DNA of 64,000 nucleotides from Theobroma cacao (taxonomy: Eukaryota > Streptophyta > Magnoliopsida > Malvales > Malvaceae), in NCBI RefSeq assembly GCF_000208745.1, contig NC_030852.1, positions 19,689,859 through 19,753,858 on the forward strand, read 5' to 3'. Under the pieces are notes generated by a model. That model searched no databases. It was not told where the DNA came from and saw only the letters and a program-made list of their open reading frames with translations. Made by a program: the position numbers and the translations under genes. This document shows, one piece after another, positions 34,274 to 47,300 of the stretch; the stretch's first letter is position 1, and the number at the start of each line of letters is the position of its first letter.

Positions 34274-34909
34274 TGTAGGTCTTTAAGCTCATTGAAATAT
34301 TTTCTTCCTTTTAGAGTCAAGTATAGCTCGTCTAGAGTTTACCCTCTAAGCTTTCTTCAATTTTTGTCAAGCATTTTGTCTTAGGGTCGAGTTTGATAGT
34401 GTTGTAGTCGATTCAAAAGTAGTAACTTTGTCACATGAGCTTTCTTAACTTGAATCAAGCTTCGTGTTGTGGAGATTGATCTTTCTTCAACTGCTTAAGG
34501 TGAACTCTTCAGTTTATGAACCTATCTTTCAAATACTTCAACATCTCAAACCTAAATGTTAGGGAGGTCATAAAACATATTTTAAGTTCATTTAACACTC
34601 ATATAAATAGCTTATAGAGTTATTCAAGGATCACTCAAATAAGTTTAAGCAATTTTGATCATTTTGTCATTTTGAAAACAATGACCATTTTGAAGCTAAC
34701 ACAAGCAATTTGTGAGGCCCTAGCTTGATATAGGAGAATTAGCTAAAAATCCTTAGGTTAGCATGTAGATTTCATGTTTTGAACATTTAGAATAAGTTTT
34801 TAACATTGGAAAGTTTCATACTTTCAAGTTTTAGAATGACTTGCAAAGTTTACTGTAAAAAATAGTCTAATTGGACAAGTTTTCAATCTTAATTTTTACC
34901 TATTGGAGT

Positions 34910-35225
34910 AGATCTATCGATAAATTTAAAATATGTTGATAGATTTTACTCAAAAAGCTTATTTTTACATATTAGAGCAAATCTATCAACAGATGATGAA
35001 AATCTATCGATAGATTTTACCTAGAAAGATTTTTAAAGGGATTTTGATGAACTATTATCGATAGATTTCAAAATCTATCAATAAATGATAAAAATCTATG
35101 GATAGATTTTACCTAGTAAGCTTTTTAAAAGGATTTTGATGACAAAGTATCAATAGATTTCAAAATCTATTGATACTTTATCAAATCTATCAATAAATGG
35201 CTTGAATCTATCGAAAGATTATGTC
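34910..35225 (+). repeat. Array of TCTATCGATAGA palindromic phrases in LTR M
   Basis: About ten full or partial copies of ATCTATCGATAGAT-like words, including the perfect 20-base palindrome AAAATCTATCGATAGATTTT at 34999-35018. A longer unit repeats with a 92-bp period (35009 and 35101). Confidence 0.85.
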
Positions 35226-36888
35226 GATTTTTGAAAAATAAAAAGGGGTAAAAAGGTATTTTAACACCTTAAAGTACAAGATGGTCACATTTTACGAGGG
35301 TTTTTCATTTTAGGCCACCTTTCCTTAGTTTGCCCTCAACTCTAAGCTCTCTCAACCCATTTTTCATCCCAAATCATCATTTTGGAAGATTGGAAGCTTG
35401 GATTTGAGTTTTATGAAAAAATGTGATATTTTTCAACTTTCAAATGTTTGACTCATGAATTTTCAGCATTGAAAATATTGTTTTTATGCCCATATTTTTT
35501 TTGAATCCTAAAGCTTAAAGATTTTTGTGATTTATCTTAGCATCAAAGCTCACCAAAGTTAAGGTCAAAGGATTTATGGGTTTCTAAGCATTTTTTTGAT
35601 TAAGTAGTAGTGGGTGTAAGTTGAAAAATTAATTTTAGATGAATCCAAGTAATTTCGAAAGAACATAGGATGATTATTTTGCAATTCCTAGTCTAAGTAT
35701 TGATTACAATGATTGTTAAATCATTAGGAATGGTTGAAACTCCAAGAAATTTGCTAGAGTAGAGTTTTGGTTGTTGTTAGAAGTTGACTTTTGAAAGTGA
35801 GTGGGTACATATAACGACCTTCTCCTCGATCATTACCAGCGTTCGAGACTTGTGAGTGAACCCACCAAATCTCGAACAAGCCTTAATTGAGGTTCCTGTT
35901 ACTTAGTTCGGATATTTTAATGCGTATACGAGTCGACTTGTAATAATACTGCCGATTACTTAAATTGAATAAAAGGTTGTCATTAAAACATAGAGACTAA
36001 ATAACCATTGTCCAATTCTAGTAAATTTTAAGACAAATTCAAACACACTTAATAGTCATTACACTAACTTAAGGTTTTGGCAATACATTACAGATAACCT
36101 AATAATTTTTACAAGTTTAATTGTTTTACACAACACGATTGCTATGCAGCGGAGCGACTCAAAATGGAAGTTTAAGAGGTGCCATTACCTATGTCACGGT
36201 GAATCGAAATAATGTCGGGGCAATACACTTGAGCTGATCACTTATCTACATAAGGAAGATAAAGGGGGTGAGTCTCACAGACTCAGTGATCATCAGCTCC
36301 ATGAGCATGGCATTGATGGGAAACAAGCTAAGGACAAAATATTTGAACATCAAAATATAAGAGTATATGTAAACAATTTAGCTCAAAAGAGAGACTTGTG
36401 ACTTACATGTAAAAACCAAGAATTTTAATGAAAGATAATCATTTAAATCAAGTATCGAAACCAATACAAGTAAAGATTTCTACCATCGAAATCATTTAAG
36501 AAATTTATTTAAAGCGAATCAGTATAATCCCGCATACTCCAGTAGAATCAAACATTACTAAAACTTATACGCAAGTTCGTAAATCATCTCGTCCTCGAGG
36601 AGTTTAAAAGAAAAAAATAAAACCATTATATAAACAACGGAGCTGCGGAACAACTTATCATTCTCACCATGCAAAAGAATTTGTGTTTAAAAACCCAAAG
36701 AGACATCACTCTCGAGTAGGTAATCATAGTAAATCACTCATGAACCCACTTCCATGTAATAATAATCCGGGAGGTCCTCTTTCATCGGATTCCCACAACT
36801 ATGGCAGTCTCGACGATGTTGGTCGACATCGGAGAAATCAAGTGGTTGTAACCACGTATAACAACTTGTGGCCTAGCCACGTATATAC

Positions 36889-38749
36889 TGTTGAGATGAG
36901 CCTTACAGCCAATTGGGATTGGTTGAGACTTGATTCCAATCATGCAACAGTATCATTCATGTTGAATGATTAGAGGTTTTCCTTCATGAATAAGACATTA
37001 ATTATAATGAGTTATAAGTCTAATTGGATGAAGTCCATGAGATTAATATGCCTTGTAAGGAAACTGTAATGGGTTGCAGTTATGAGATTCTTATGCATCA
37101 AAGCATAATCTCAAAATGTTCCTGGTCAATGTATCATTGAGACTGGACATCAATGATGCTTAGAGACTGGTATATTCTATGTTCCTTACTTTGAAAGTAA
37201 GCAATCAATCTCATAGATGGAAGTATAGAGATACTTAAAACTAGAATATAGGTGCTTGCCTAAGAGAGCAAGTGCACTGAACATGACCTACCATGAGAAG
37301 TGCATTTGGTAATACACTTTAGTGTCTATGCAACACTTCTCATGTGTTAGTTGTGTAAATACTCCCTAGACTTGAGACACTAGGTTGTCTTATGTGTGGA
37401 GTGCTATGCTTTGTTTTCATCTCTACGAGTGCCTAACTAAGGATGCCAAAATAGGATGCTTTTGGGTATAGTATGAAGCATGTGAAGGCAAATAAGTGGT
37501 CAAGATAGGAATCATCACCTCAAGTGTTTTAGAGGACATGTCCTATCAGTTCTTGGTTAACATTAGCTTATTGAAGTCCTTGGGCAAGGCGACATGGAGA
37601 TTATGAAAAAGGTTTCATAACTCTCTATAAAGCTAATGCTATAATTGTAGGAACAAATATGGAGGTCAATAAAAGTAGACGCTGTACTAAGCTTTTATCA
37701 TCTCTGGGATATATGATGAGGGAATGAATTACACTGATAGACTGTATACTGAAAGGTTGTAAAAAAACCCTTTGACTCTCTCAACAATTGGGTGGCCATG
37801 ATGCATTGCTAGATGCCAATCTTGGTCTATGGAATTAATTATAAATGAAATTGATTGAAATTTATATTAATCAATTAAGTCATTAATCAATTCCATTGCC
37901 AACATGTTGGGAACTTAATGGGTCACACACAATGATTGCATTTGAATTAAATTGGAAGAGTGACGATTTAAGTTAGACTTAAATCACATGCTAGGTAATT
38001 AACTTCTATAAACTTAATTAAAAGAGTTTACTTAAGTTTTTGGCATAATTATAAATAGTTATAATTATAAGGCCTTGATTGCAAAATATAAAGGAAATTA
38101 ATTTTGATTTTAATTTCCAAGGACTTAATTAAAAGAGTTTAATTAAGTAATGGGCCCAATATTATAATGTGTTATAATATTGAGGGCTTAATTACAAAAT
38201 TTAAGTTATTTTAACCTAACTATATAAGTCGCCTTTTAACTATTTTTCATATGAGAGTTTTTCACAATTGAAGAAAACGTAGTTTTTGTCAAAAAAGGAA
38301 AAACATTTTTTTTCATTGACACCACTCCCTTTGTGTGAAAGAGAAAATTGCTTATGAAGCAATTTTCAAGAGAGGTTCGGCTAAGATTGTGAAAAAGAAG
38401 AAAATGACAATTGTTGTCCTTTTTGCTAGCACAAAGTATAGTTAAAAACTTCCTCCTTTGTTGAAGGTTCAAGTGCAATCGTGTGTACTACCATTGGAGG
38501 CCAAGCACTTGATTGGCTAGGGTTTTTGCTCCTTGTAGTGTTCATGGGATTGCTTCAAAAAGTGCCATTGTGATTACGAAATTACTTGTCAAGGTAACTT
38601 TCTAAACAATAATATATTTTGTGCTTTTATATGTTAAATATCACCAAGGTGATCCATGGGTGGAGGCATGTTTTTGTTGTTTAGTTATAAAGTTTTAATT
38701 TTCTTTTCGCTGCATATTTTGAGCATGCCATTCAAAGCAAAACCCATCA
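36889..38749 (+). repeat. Solo LTR K, copia type, with perfect TSD
   Basis: Starts TGTTGAGATGAGCC and ends AAAACCCATCA, flanked by TATAC on both sides (36884-36888 and 38750-38754). Length 1861 bp. TATATAAG at 38221 suggests plus orientation. Its end region (CTTTTCGCTGCATATTTTG) is typical of plant copia LTRs. No internal sequence, so it is a solo LTR left by recombination. Confidence 0.85.
38221..38228 (+). promoter_or_regulatory. TATA box of solo LTR K
   Basis: TATATAAG follows TTAACCTAAC in an otherwise AT-rich LTR, about 520 bp before its end. Confidence 0.5.
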
Positions 38750-41700
38750 TATACATCAAAGACAGTGGCCCTAGCCACGTCTAACAGCCCGTCGGTGACC
38801 CAAAGGTTCTCTAGTTAGAGCTCACTTGTGCACAAGGGTCACATTATCCGGATATGACATTCAACCTACTGTTGGATCTCCCGGTTTGATAAAACCATTT
38901 AAAAATCAAGTTAAGTTCTCAAAAGCTCATTTCAAAACCACCCCTAAAATATTCAAATGGTAACATGATAAAACCCCTTTATAAGACTTTATAATACCTT
39001 TGCATGAGGTTAAAATATCAATAAGCATGGTAAATATGTGATTTATCATGAATGCACGTAACACAAACTATAAGGCACATTTTGACATAAATCATAGAAA
39101 AACGCTTGTTTCCCAGTTTCAAAACCTTTTACATATGTAGTTAATACATGCATATATACAAAACCTTTCTCAAAGCATGGCATTCACAAGCCTAACATTC
39201 TACCAACTCATGCTATCCATCCACAAATTGCATTGAAAGTAAACCAGCACGTATATCGATATATAGTTATGAAAATTTTAAAATAAACACCCCCTACTCA
39301 ACCTATAATAGCAGGACACTACGTCGCTATTGATTCAGGCGCGTATCTAGCTAATTCTACTTGCCGATCACCCGTTACCTCTTTTGCACGCCACCACAGC
39401 ACACTTTCCTTACTTGTACACTTCCTAGCAACCATTCAAACCCAATACATTTAATTATACTCGAATACAGGCTGTACATCAATCAATAAATCCTTAACCT
39501 AATTCATAGTTTTCATCAACATTATTCACAATCGTTTAACATACAATCCACATACTTTTAACCAACCAAAGCTAACACAACACAATGTAGTCACATTGCA
39601 TGCTTACCTCTTGGTTTTAGCTTGAATTCCACACATAGTTCACCATTTCCTCACATCCTCGGTCACTATTGATACCACAAGCATAGACAATTAATACACA
39701 TCTCATTTCCCTTGTTTACTTGTGATTTCAACACTAAAACACTTACCCATTGCTTATCTAGCTTAAAATCACCATGCATTTCAAGATCCACCAACATGCA
39801 TGCACCCGATTCTTGAATCCTTGAAGATTCTTGCTACCACAAGCAAAATTTCATATTATAATTGGTTCAAGAAGCATGCATTCAAACAAAATGATAATTT
39901 TTTTCCTTCCTCACCTTGGGATCTCTAAGCCGAACCCCCAAGGCCTCTTTAAACTCCAAAAATGGCATGTGTGGGGAGGAAAACCTCTCGATTTTTCTCC
40001 AACTCCCCCAAACCCAAGCCTCTTTCTTTAGTTTCCTTCTTTCTCCCTTCTCCTTTCTCCTTTCTTTCTTTCAAACCGATTCTCTTTCTTTTTTCCTTTC
40101 AACTTTTCCTTTCCTCTCGGGTGGACACTTCACAAAGCCATTTCTTCTTCATTTCCCTTCCAAATGGGTGGACTTCTCAAGGCAAACTCACTTGTTTGCT
40201 CTTTCTTTGGTATGGGCGGATATAAAAAGAAATGAGTTTGAAATGGTTTTATGAAAGCCTTCGTTTCCTTTCCTTTTCTTTCATGGGCAGATTGCCTAAG
40301 CAAATGGCAACATTTCCTTTCATTTCATCCTAATTCACATTTCATTTCATCTCCTTTAATTTCCACTTGTCATTCCCTCATTCAGCCACTTTATTAATCA
40401 ATAATGTTTCATGCACATTTCCTTTACCAATAGCCTTTGCCATCCCATGGACCAATAAGACTTCATGCATTTTTCCACTTTTGAATCCTATTTGACCTCC
40501 CTCTAAACCAATAGGATTTCATGCAACAAAATTATTCTTTCTTTTTCTTATTAAATCAAATCAAGTATAATGTTTATATCTTTTTCTTTAAATACCATGG
40601 GCTATCTTTGCCAAACCATGGTTTTCTTTCAAGTACATACTCTTTATTCTTTTTCTCTTTATCGTCCTTCACATGGTGATGTCCCACATGTCCACCACTC
40701 CTCTCCTTTTTGCATGCTATAATTTGCATGTAATAGTAAGTTCACATGCACATCTCATTATGCCACATAATCTAACTTTTTTTGGTTAGTTAATTTCCAT
40801 TTAACTCTAAATATTGAAATCGTACATAAGTCCTCAAACTTTTCCTTATTTCCCATGTGTCCCTCTAAACTTTTCATCTTTTAGAATTTGGTCCTTCCAA
40901 CATTTATTTAATTCCAATTTTCTTCTATTTTTCTTCCTTTACACTTGTACAAATAAGATATAAAATTTGCACTTCACCAAGGTGTCACCATAATATTTAA
41001 ATATATACTTACCTACTTTTGCTCGATTTAATAAAGGCACGTGGGCCCCACTAGTGTCATTTTTCTTCAAAATTCTTTCTTACATCTTCTCCCTCACTTA
41101 GATTAGTCATATAATCCTCTTCCATGACTAATCTCAACAATAGATAAAATATTAATATTTTAATATTATATTATTAATAAAAATATTATTTTATTCTAAA
41201 ATATTCTTTTCATCAGTTACCACTCTTTGGCACTTAAATTTATGTTAATTGACCCTTCATCTCATCGATAAGGTCTTATTGGCTTCTATACGAGGGTATG
41301 AGGTGCTACAATGCACCTCTTTAAAATACTTTATACAGCAAAGTTAAGCATGATTTATCGACTTGGTTGCCTTGCATGATTTGAATGCTATATTGGTTTC
41401 GATCAATCATGTTGTATGAAAATAAATATTTTCAATGAAGTCTTCAATCTAATATGTAGTAAATATCTCTATTATGTATTAGTTTTGAACAAGGGGGAAT
41501 AAGCCCTTTCAAATGTTTTCGTTCAAAATTTCCTTAATAAGCTGTATGAAGCACGATTACTGCATGGCTTGATAAATGCCTAAGTGGTTAATATGATGCC
41601 CACCCAATACATATGAAAGTGGTTGCTAGAGTGCCACCAATGTAGAATGTGAGTGGACGAGTAAGTCTCCACCATTAAGGATTATTCGTGGATGTAGAGA

Positions 41701-41802
41701 TGTCAACTAATAAGATCGATTGGATGAATAATTTGATGTGAAGTATGGAATATTAATATATAGCATTGTCTATGAACTTATTGTGTATGAATGTTGATTA
41801 TA

Positions 41803-41935
41803 TCCCATCGTGGGGGTAAGAATACCATATGATTATAGCCCATTGTGAGGGTAAGAATACCATTTAATAAAGCCCACTATGGGGTAAGAAAACCGCATGA
41901 ATAAACCCACCATGGTGGTAAGAATACCACCTTTA
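41803..41935 (+). repeat. Short tandem array in LTR M
   Basis: Four units of about 38 bp, each with a CCCA...TGGG inverted word followed by GTAAGAATACC (or AAAACCGC in one unit). Confidence 0.75.
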
Positions 41936-42052
41936 TATTGTGAAACGTATGTGTATAAATGTGATGTTGATTATGCATTTGTATGATTAACGATGTGAAT
42001 ACCCATATAGGTACATGCGCCGGTCACAAGCCCTAAAAAACGAGTCATGACA

Positions 42053-44210
42053 CAACCACAAAATGTACATGTATCAAAGAAAATAATAATATGCAATTGT
42101 CATGTATGCTCAATGAATAAATGCATCTCGACCCATGTTTGAGCCTTATGAGTGGCTCATTGGCCTCACCCATGGTAGCGCCATCACCACATAGCGAAAT
42201 TCTACATCACAACGAGTGGAATCGCTATACTGTTGATTATGTATTGTTATCCATTTATCATATAGGCCGTTACCCATTTATCATAAACATGCTACGAGTA
42301 GCATTCTGCCTCACTTTAGCTTAGCGCCATCACCACGTTGTGGAATTCTACTTCATGATGGGTAAAATTGCTTTAAACATATCACTGGGCGCTATCACCA
42401 CGTGTGGAATGTTATATCACACCATGTAGAAACACTATCATTCATTATACTAAGCACCATCACCACGTGTGAAATGTTACCTCACACCATGTGGAAACAC
42501 TAGGAAACATGTGCATATAAAAGCATTTTCTCATAACTCATTTCATTATCAAACATACTCAAGCTTACTAAGACTCATACTTCACCTCTAAACTTCCTCA
42601 TAGGGTATGTGGAACTACAACACATATTATCCCAAAGTATCATGATTCACATGCCTAAGTATTTCATCACATAAAACATAACATAAGCTTATGGATGGGA
42701 ACATCTACATCCACCTAATCATTAACTTTTAGTTTCCATAGCAACAATTTAGGTACTACTTTACCATGAATTGTATTCTCTCAAAAATACTATCATCATG
42801 CTTATCATCAAGTACAAAGGTGGAAACTCACATCCACTTATCATCCATAAATCCGTATGTATTTCTCATTTCCTTATCATAGCGGGATTGAGGCATTTGA
42901 ACTAAAACATTTGAAAGGACTTGTCCCCCCTTGTTGAAAACTAATATATAGTAGTGATATTTACATACATGTAAAGATTCCAAAACTTCTTTGAAAACAT
43001 ATGGATTAAACATTTTTCATATAATATTATAACATAGCATTCAAATCATGCAAGGCAACCAATGTAGTAAGCCGTGCTTAGCTGTACATACTAAAATAGT
43101 TTAAAGAGGTGTATCCACTGGAAGCGTATTCTTCTTAAGCTTTGATTTCACTAAAACCTTACTCCCTTTTGATCTCAAACTCTAACAATCACCTAGCACA
43201 ATAAATCTTATAATAAGTTTCCTAGTTTCTACCAAACCCATTTTTGAATCAAGTTGAGTAGTCGAATGGTCTCCATTTAAATTCCAACAAGCTTCAAAAC
43301 TTCAAAATAAAATCATTTATTTAACAACTTGAAGTATCCTTACCTCAATAAACTTTTTGAAAAGTAAGAAGCCCCAAAATCCTTAGCACAAAGGAGGATT
43401 AATAAGCTGAAATTTGCAAAAGAAGGTGTTAAGTAAAACCCATGGTCTTTAAAACTTAAAAATGGTAAATCTCAATTTATATTCGAGTTTGAAAGGTTGA
43501 ATCCTTGCTAAATGGGGTTTTGAATGGTTGTAGGAAGGTTTAAAAGTTGTTGGAGAGTGAATGGAGGTTGAAGAAATGAAAAATAAGAAGTAGGGATCGA
43601 GTTACGGTTTTTTCATTTATTCTCGCTAGACCTTAGGGATTGACCCATTTCACCCAAGGTTGACTTTTTAATGCTCAAGCATCGATCCCTTTTACTTTAG
43701 GGATCAACCTTTTTTGCTATAGAGGTCGATTTTTAGGTTATGACTTGCTAAGGTTTACCTTTTAACCCTTAAGGGCCAATCTTTTTGGTTCCAGAAGCTA
43801 TTCTAAGTGTTTTGTCTTGTAGAGATTGACCCTTTAACACTTGGGGCTGATCCTTTTGGTTCTAAAAACTATTCTAAGTGTTATATCTTGTAGAGATCGA
43901 CGCTTGAACCCTTGGGAGTCAATCCTTATGCTTCCAGAAGCAAAATAAGAGTTTAAATATTTTTAGGGGTTAACCTTCCTTACTTAGAGGTCGACCCTTC
44001 GTGCCTTAACTTGTAAAAACACATTCCTTTGGTCTCCTTTCTTTCCCATTCTTTCAACCATCATTCTTCCACCATTAGAACACCATTTGCAAGATAAATT
44101 TAAAACTCCATGGTTTGAGAAACTCATCAAAAAAATTTTAAGGAAATAACTCGATTTGTACATCTTTAAAAAAAATTTCCAACCTACACTTAGATGAAAG
44201 GTTGGGTTTC
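42053..44210 (-). repeat. Tekay-like gypsy LTR H, antisense, truncated
   Basis: On the minus strand it opens TGTGAAACCCAACC at 44210. The phrase array based on GGGATCGACC lies at 43590-43990. Minus-strand GAGGTAAGGA (about 43338-43347) resembles a 5' splice site. 42120-42490 is a tandem array with GCCATCACCACG and CACACCATGTGG words. The 3' end is missing: at 42053 the sequence abuts the end of LTR M. Confidence 0.7.
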
Positions 44211-44339
44211 ACATTTCCCCCTTAGGAAATATCATCCTCGAATTTACCAAATTCTTGTCACTTGTCTAATTATGCCATGTTACTCTTTCCAATGCTATTT
44301 TCTTAAATCAGGGTTTTCCAACTTGTCTTCTCAAGAAAT
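44211..44339 (-). pseudogene. Tekay-like internal 3' end next to LTR H
   Basis: Minus-strand reading ends KFEDDIS then CCTAAGGGGGAAA directly before TGTGAAACCC. FEDD-like coding end plus polypurine tract is the normal 3' end of Tekay-type gypsy pol. Only about 130 bp remain before Athila LTR F interrupts. Confidence 0.65.
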
Positions 44340-47300
44340 TGATAACTCCATTATATAGAGTTATCTTGCACATTTTTGGGAATGAAATCAACTATGTCCT
44401 TATGCTTTTAAGTTGGTTTTAGGTAGTTTTTATGTTATTTGCTAATAAGTTCAAAGTGTGTTGCATTATTTTAATTCAAGTAATTTTAGTTAAATTTCAT
44501 GTTAAAAGTCTTAATTTGAGTTATCCCTGATTAAGTTCTTGGTTGTAACACCCCTTCTTTTTTTATGTAAATTAAGTTAATTGAGAATGATCTATTCAAA
44601 TAAATATTGTGCCTTGAGGACATCAATGATATGCTATGTATGTCAAGTGTTGAGAGAGTATACGTTTATACTTAGGCAAAATTTTGAGGAAATATGAGAA
44701 GTGATAAATAAACTTTATGGTTTGAGGTATTAATTTGTATTTGATGTGATAATTAAGGGTATATATGTGTGGATTGAAATTTTTGAATGATTTGAGGTTG
44801 TGGAAGAGATTTAGAATGAGTTTAGACTTCAAAAGAAATAATTTTTACGAATCTAGACCAAAAAAGTCGATTTTTATGCATAAAGGGTCGATCCTGTGAT
44901 GTAAAAAGCAAGGAAAGTCAAGCATACTGGCCCAAAATCAACTCTAGGCCCTCCATAGTCAATCCTATGAAGGAAAAATGGAAGAAACGTGAGCATTCTG
45001 GTCCAAGATTGACTATTGGCTCTTCATAGTCAATTCTGCAAAGCAAAATTGACTAAAAATGGACATTCTGGTCCAAGATCCATTATAGACCCTCTATAGT
45101 CGATCCTGTGAAGGGAAAAAAGGGTGAGAACAATCTTTTTGGTCTAGGATCACCTATAGACTTCCCATAGTTGATCTTAGACTATCAGATTAGATTAAAA
45201 CGGGCTTAAAAGCCTCAAAACATGATTTTCCCTCATTTTCTTCCTTCATCCTTATTCTCCATCCATTTTCTCTCAACTTTCACACATTTCAAACCCATTA
45301 AATTCCAATGACAAAACAAGGATTCTAAGTGTTAAAAGAAAGAGATTTCACTCCTAAAAGCTTGATTTGTGATTTTTACTTTCTCTCTCTAGAACCTAAA
45401 ACCATAACTTCCAAGAATGATTTTTGGAGTGGATTGGAATAGATTGGAGCTTAAGAGACACTTTTAGAGGTAAGATTAAGCATTTTTACTGTTTGAGTTT
45501 TAATTTAATTGACTAATGACTTAGATTTAATTTGATCTAGCTTTGAAGAAATTGGCCTTCTTGAGCTAACCAAGGATTTGGGGTAAATAATTGTACAATC
45601 CAACTCCTAATGTATGGGTCTAGCTCATTATTGAAGGATTTGAGCTTATATGTTGGATTGTTAAGGATTTGGTTATTTTTAAAAAAGCTGACATTTTTTG
45701 AAAGCTAGGATTTAATTAGCTTGATGATGTTTTGATGTGTTTAAAGGAAGATTGAGTCATTTGGGCACATTTTTAAGCTGAAACATAATTGAAGGCTAAA
45801 GATTGAAGCTTAACTATGGAGCACCTCTAATTTGTCACCATGAGTGGGTTAATTAAATGCATGTGAGGCATAACACATGGAAAATGCATTACACTAGCAC
45901 TTTATTATGAATGTAGGCCTAGTTGAATATGCTTAGGCTAGAGAACTATGTATGTATATAGGTGAATGTGATTACCTAGATAGGTATGCCTAGGCTAGTA
46001 TATTGTTAATGTACTTGTCAATATATGTGTTTGCTTGTGAATGCCATTGAGAAGCATGAGTTGTTAAACATCTAGGTGATGTATGATTTTAATGGCTAAT
46101 GGATATGTTGTGACTAAATTAGTGTGATGATGATACTACGATTTTGATTAGATTGCCCATTTGTTGATAGAATATTGATACATGATTTGATGTGATATTA
46201 TTCATGTAAATGTAGCTATTAGGCCATGATTGAATTAAAACATGATTATTGATGTATATGTAGCCAGTGAGCCATGATTAATGAGGCACTTAGAACTTTA
46301 ATAAGCTTATTGACAAATGAAGCTCGATAAATGTGATTGCTGTTATGTTGTGGACATATGGAAAAATAGAGACATGATGATCTTATTGTGAAATTGTGTT
46401 CCGTCTATGGTATGAATTCTGGATGTTGATTTGACTTGAGGTTGAGTGGGCTCCATTACCCTATGACTATATGTGTGTGCATGAAGGGATGGAGGTAAAC
46501 AGGGGTTATGGTTTAATCCTACCTGTGATTCCCACATGCAATGCCGTGATACCACCTATCGGGAGATTACTTTGGGCAGTGCCATCGACAGGAGATTTTT
46601 CCGAGTGATGCCGACCATCGAGAGATTACTTTGGGTGATGATATGATTTTTGGCTAATTGCTTCGGTGCTGGGTGTGATATGATTCTTGGCTCGTTGTTT
46701 TGGCACGCACATGAGTTTTGCTCTGCCAGTTGCTTTAACGTTGCACCTGTTTCTCTGTCGATTGGCCACCATGCGTGATGTGACTATGTCCAAAAGAGGA
46801 CCACTCATTGATTTGCTGATTGTGATGGTATAGTTTGTGAATATGTGGGTGTTGATATATAACAGAAATGTGGTGGTCATCGTACAATTGAAATGTGATT
46901 AACATTTGCCGAAATACTTTGAGGGAAGCAGATCATATGCATTAAGTTTGAGGCCATGCTCAGCAACTGGATAGTGCATAAGGAGCCCAGTTAATGATGG
47001 TTATGATAGTAAACTTTGATTATTATGCTATATTTTGGAGACATACGTTTGATCAATTAATGAATATGAATACGCCGTTAAGATGTGATTTTGACAAGCA
47101 TAATGTGATATGCATGTAGGATATTAGAATGACCCTCGCACTTGTGTTTTGGAGATGTTTGATAAATTATTACGTATGTTATATAATAAATGTGTCTCCA
47201 TAATATGAATATTCACTTATGTTTTTCTATGCTATGTTAGCATCCTATCTCATTTAGTATTGCAATACACACCTATTTTGTACCATGTGCAGATAAATAG

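Larger units (their letters stand above)
35810..41310 (-). repeat. Tekay-like gypsy LTR J, antisense, split by LTR K
   Basis: On the minus strand it opens TGTAGCACCTCATACCC and ends GGTCGTTATA. Net length about 3.6 kb. The flanks GTACA (35805-35809) and ATGCA (41311-41315) could both derive from ATACA, the base order of the related site in LTR H. A GAGTCTCACAGACTC inverted word (36270-36284) corresponds to the GAGT...ACTC word of LTRs T1-T3. A pyrimidine-rich block at 39900-40180 explains several long but meaningless open frames. A minus-strand AAGAGGTAAG (39603-39612) looks like a 5' splice site. Confidence 0.65.
34274..42052 (+). repeat. Tekay-like gypsy LTR M, split by LTR J
   Basis: Left part 34274-35809, right part 41316-42052. 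The right part ends GCGCCGGTCACAAGCCC then CGAGTCATGACA, matching the ends of other Tekay-like LTRs here (GGGTCGTGACA). 41325-41560 matches the reverse complement of 42880-43105 in LTR H, so M and H are related and oppositely oriented. It holds the ATCGAT palindromic array and, near 41803-41935, a tandem array with GGTAAGAATACC. The left boundary is uncertain and no target duplication was found. Confidence 0.65.

Noticed and set aside
34910..35225. Regularly spaced palindromes suggesting a CRISPR array
   Set aside because: The repeats vary, the spacers are themselves repeated, and the setting is a plant LTR. No cas gene is present.
36683..36973. Open frame of 96 codons on the plus strand
   Set aside because: It runs across the junction of LTR J and solo LTR K, so it cannot be an ancestral gene.
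39831..40254. Three overlapping open frames of 66-112 codons on the plus strand
   Set aside because: They come from a pyrimidine-rich stretch of LTR J, with low-complexity S/F/L/P translations and no known motif. Not a gene.
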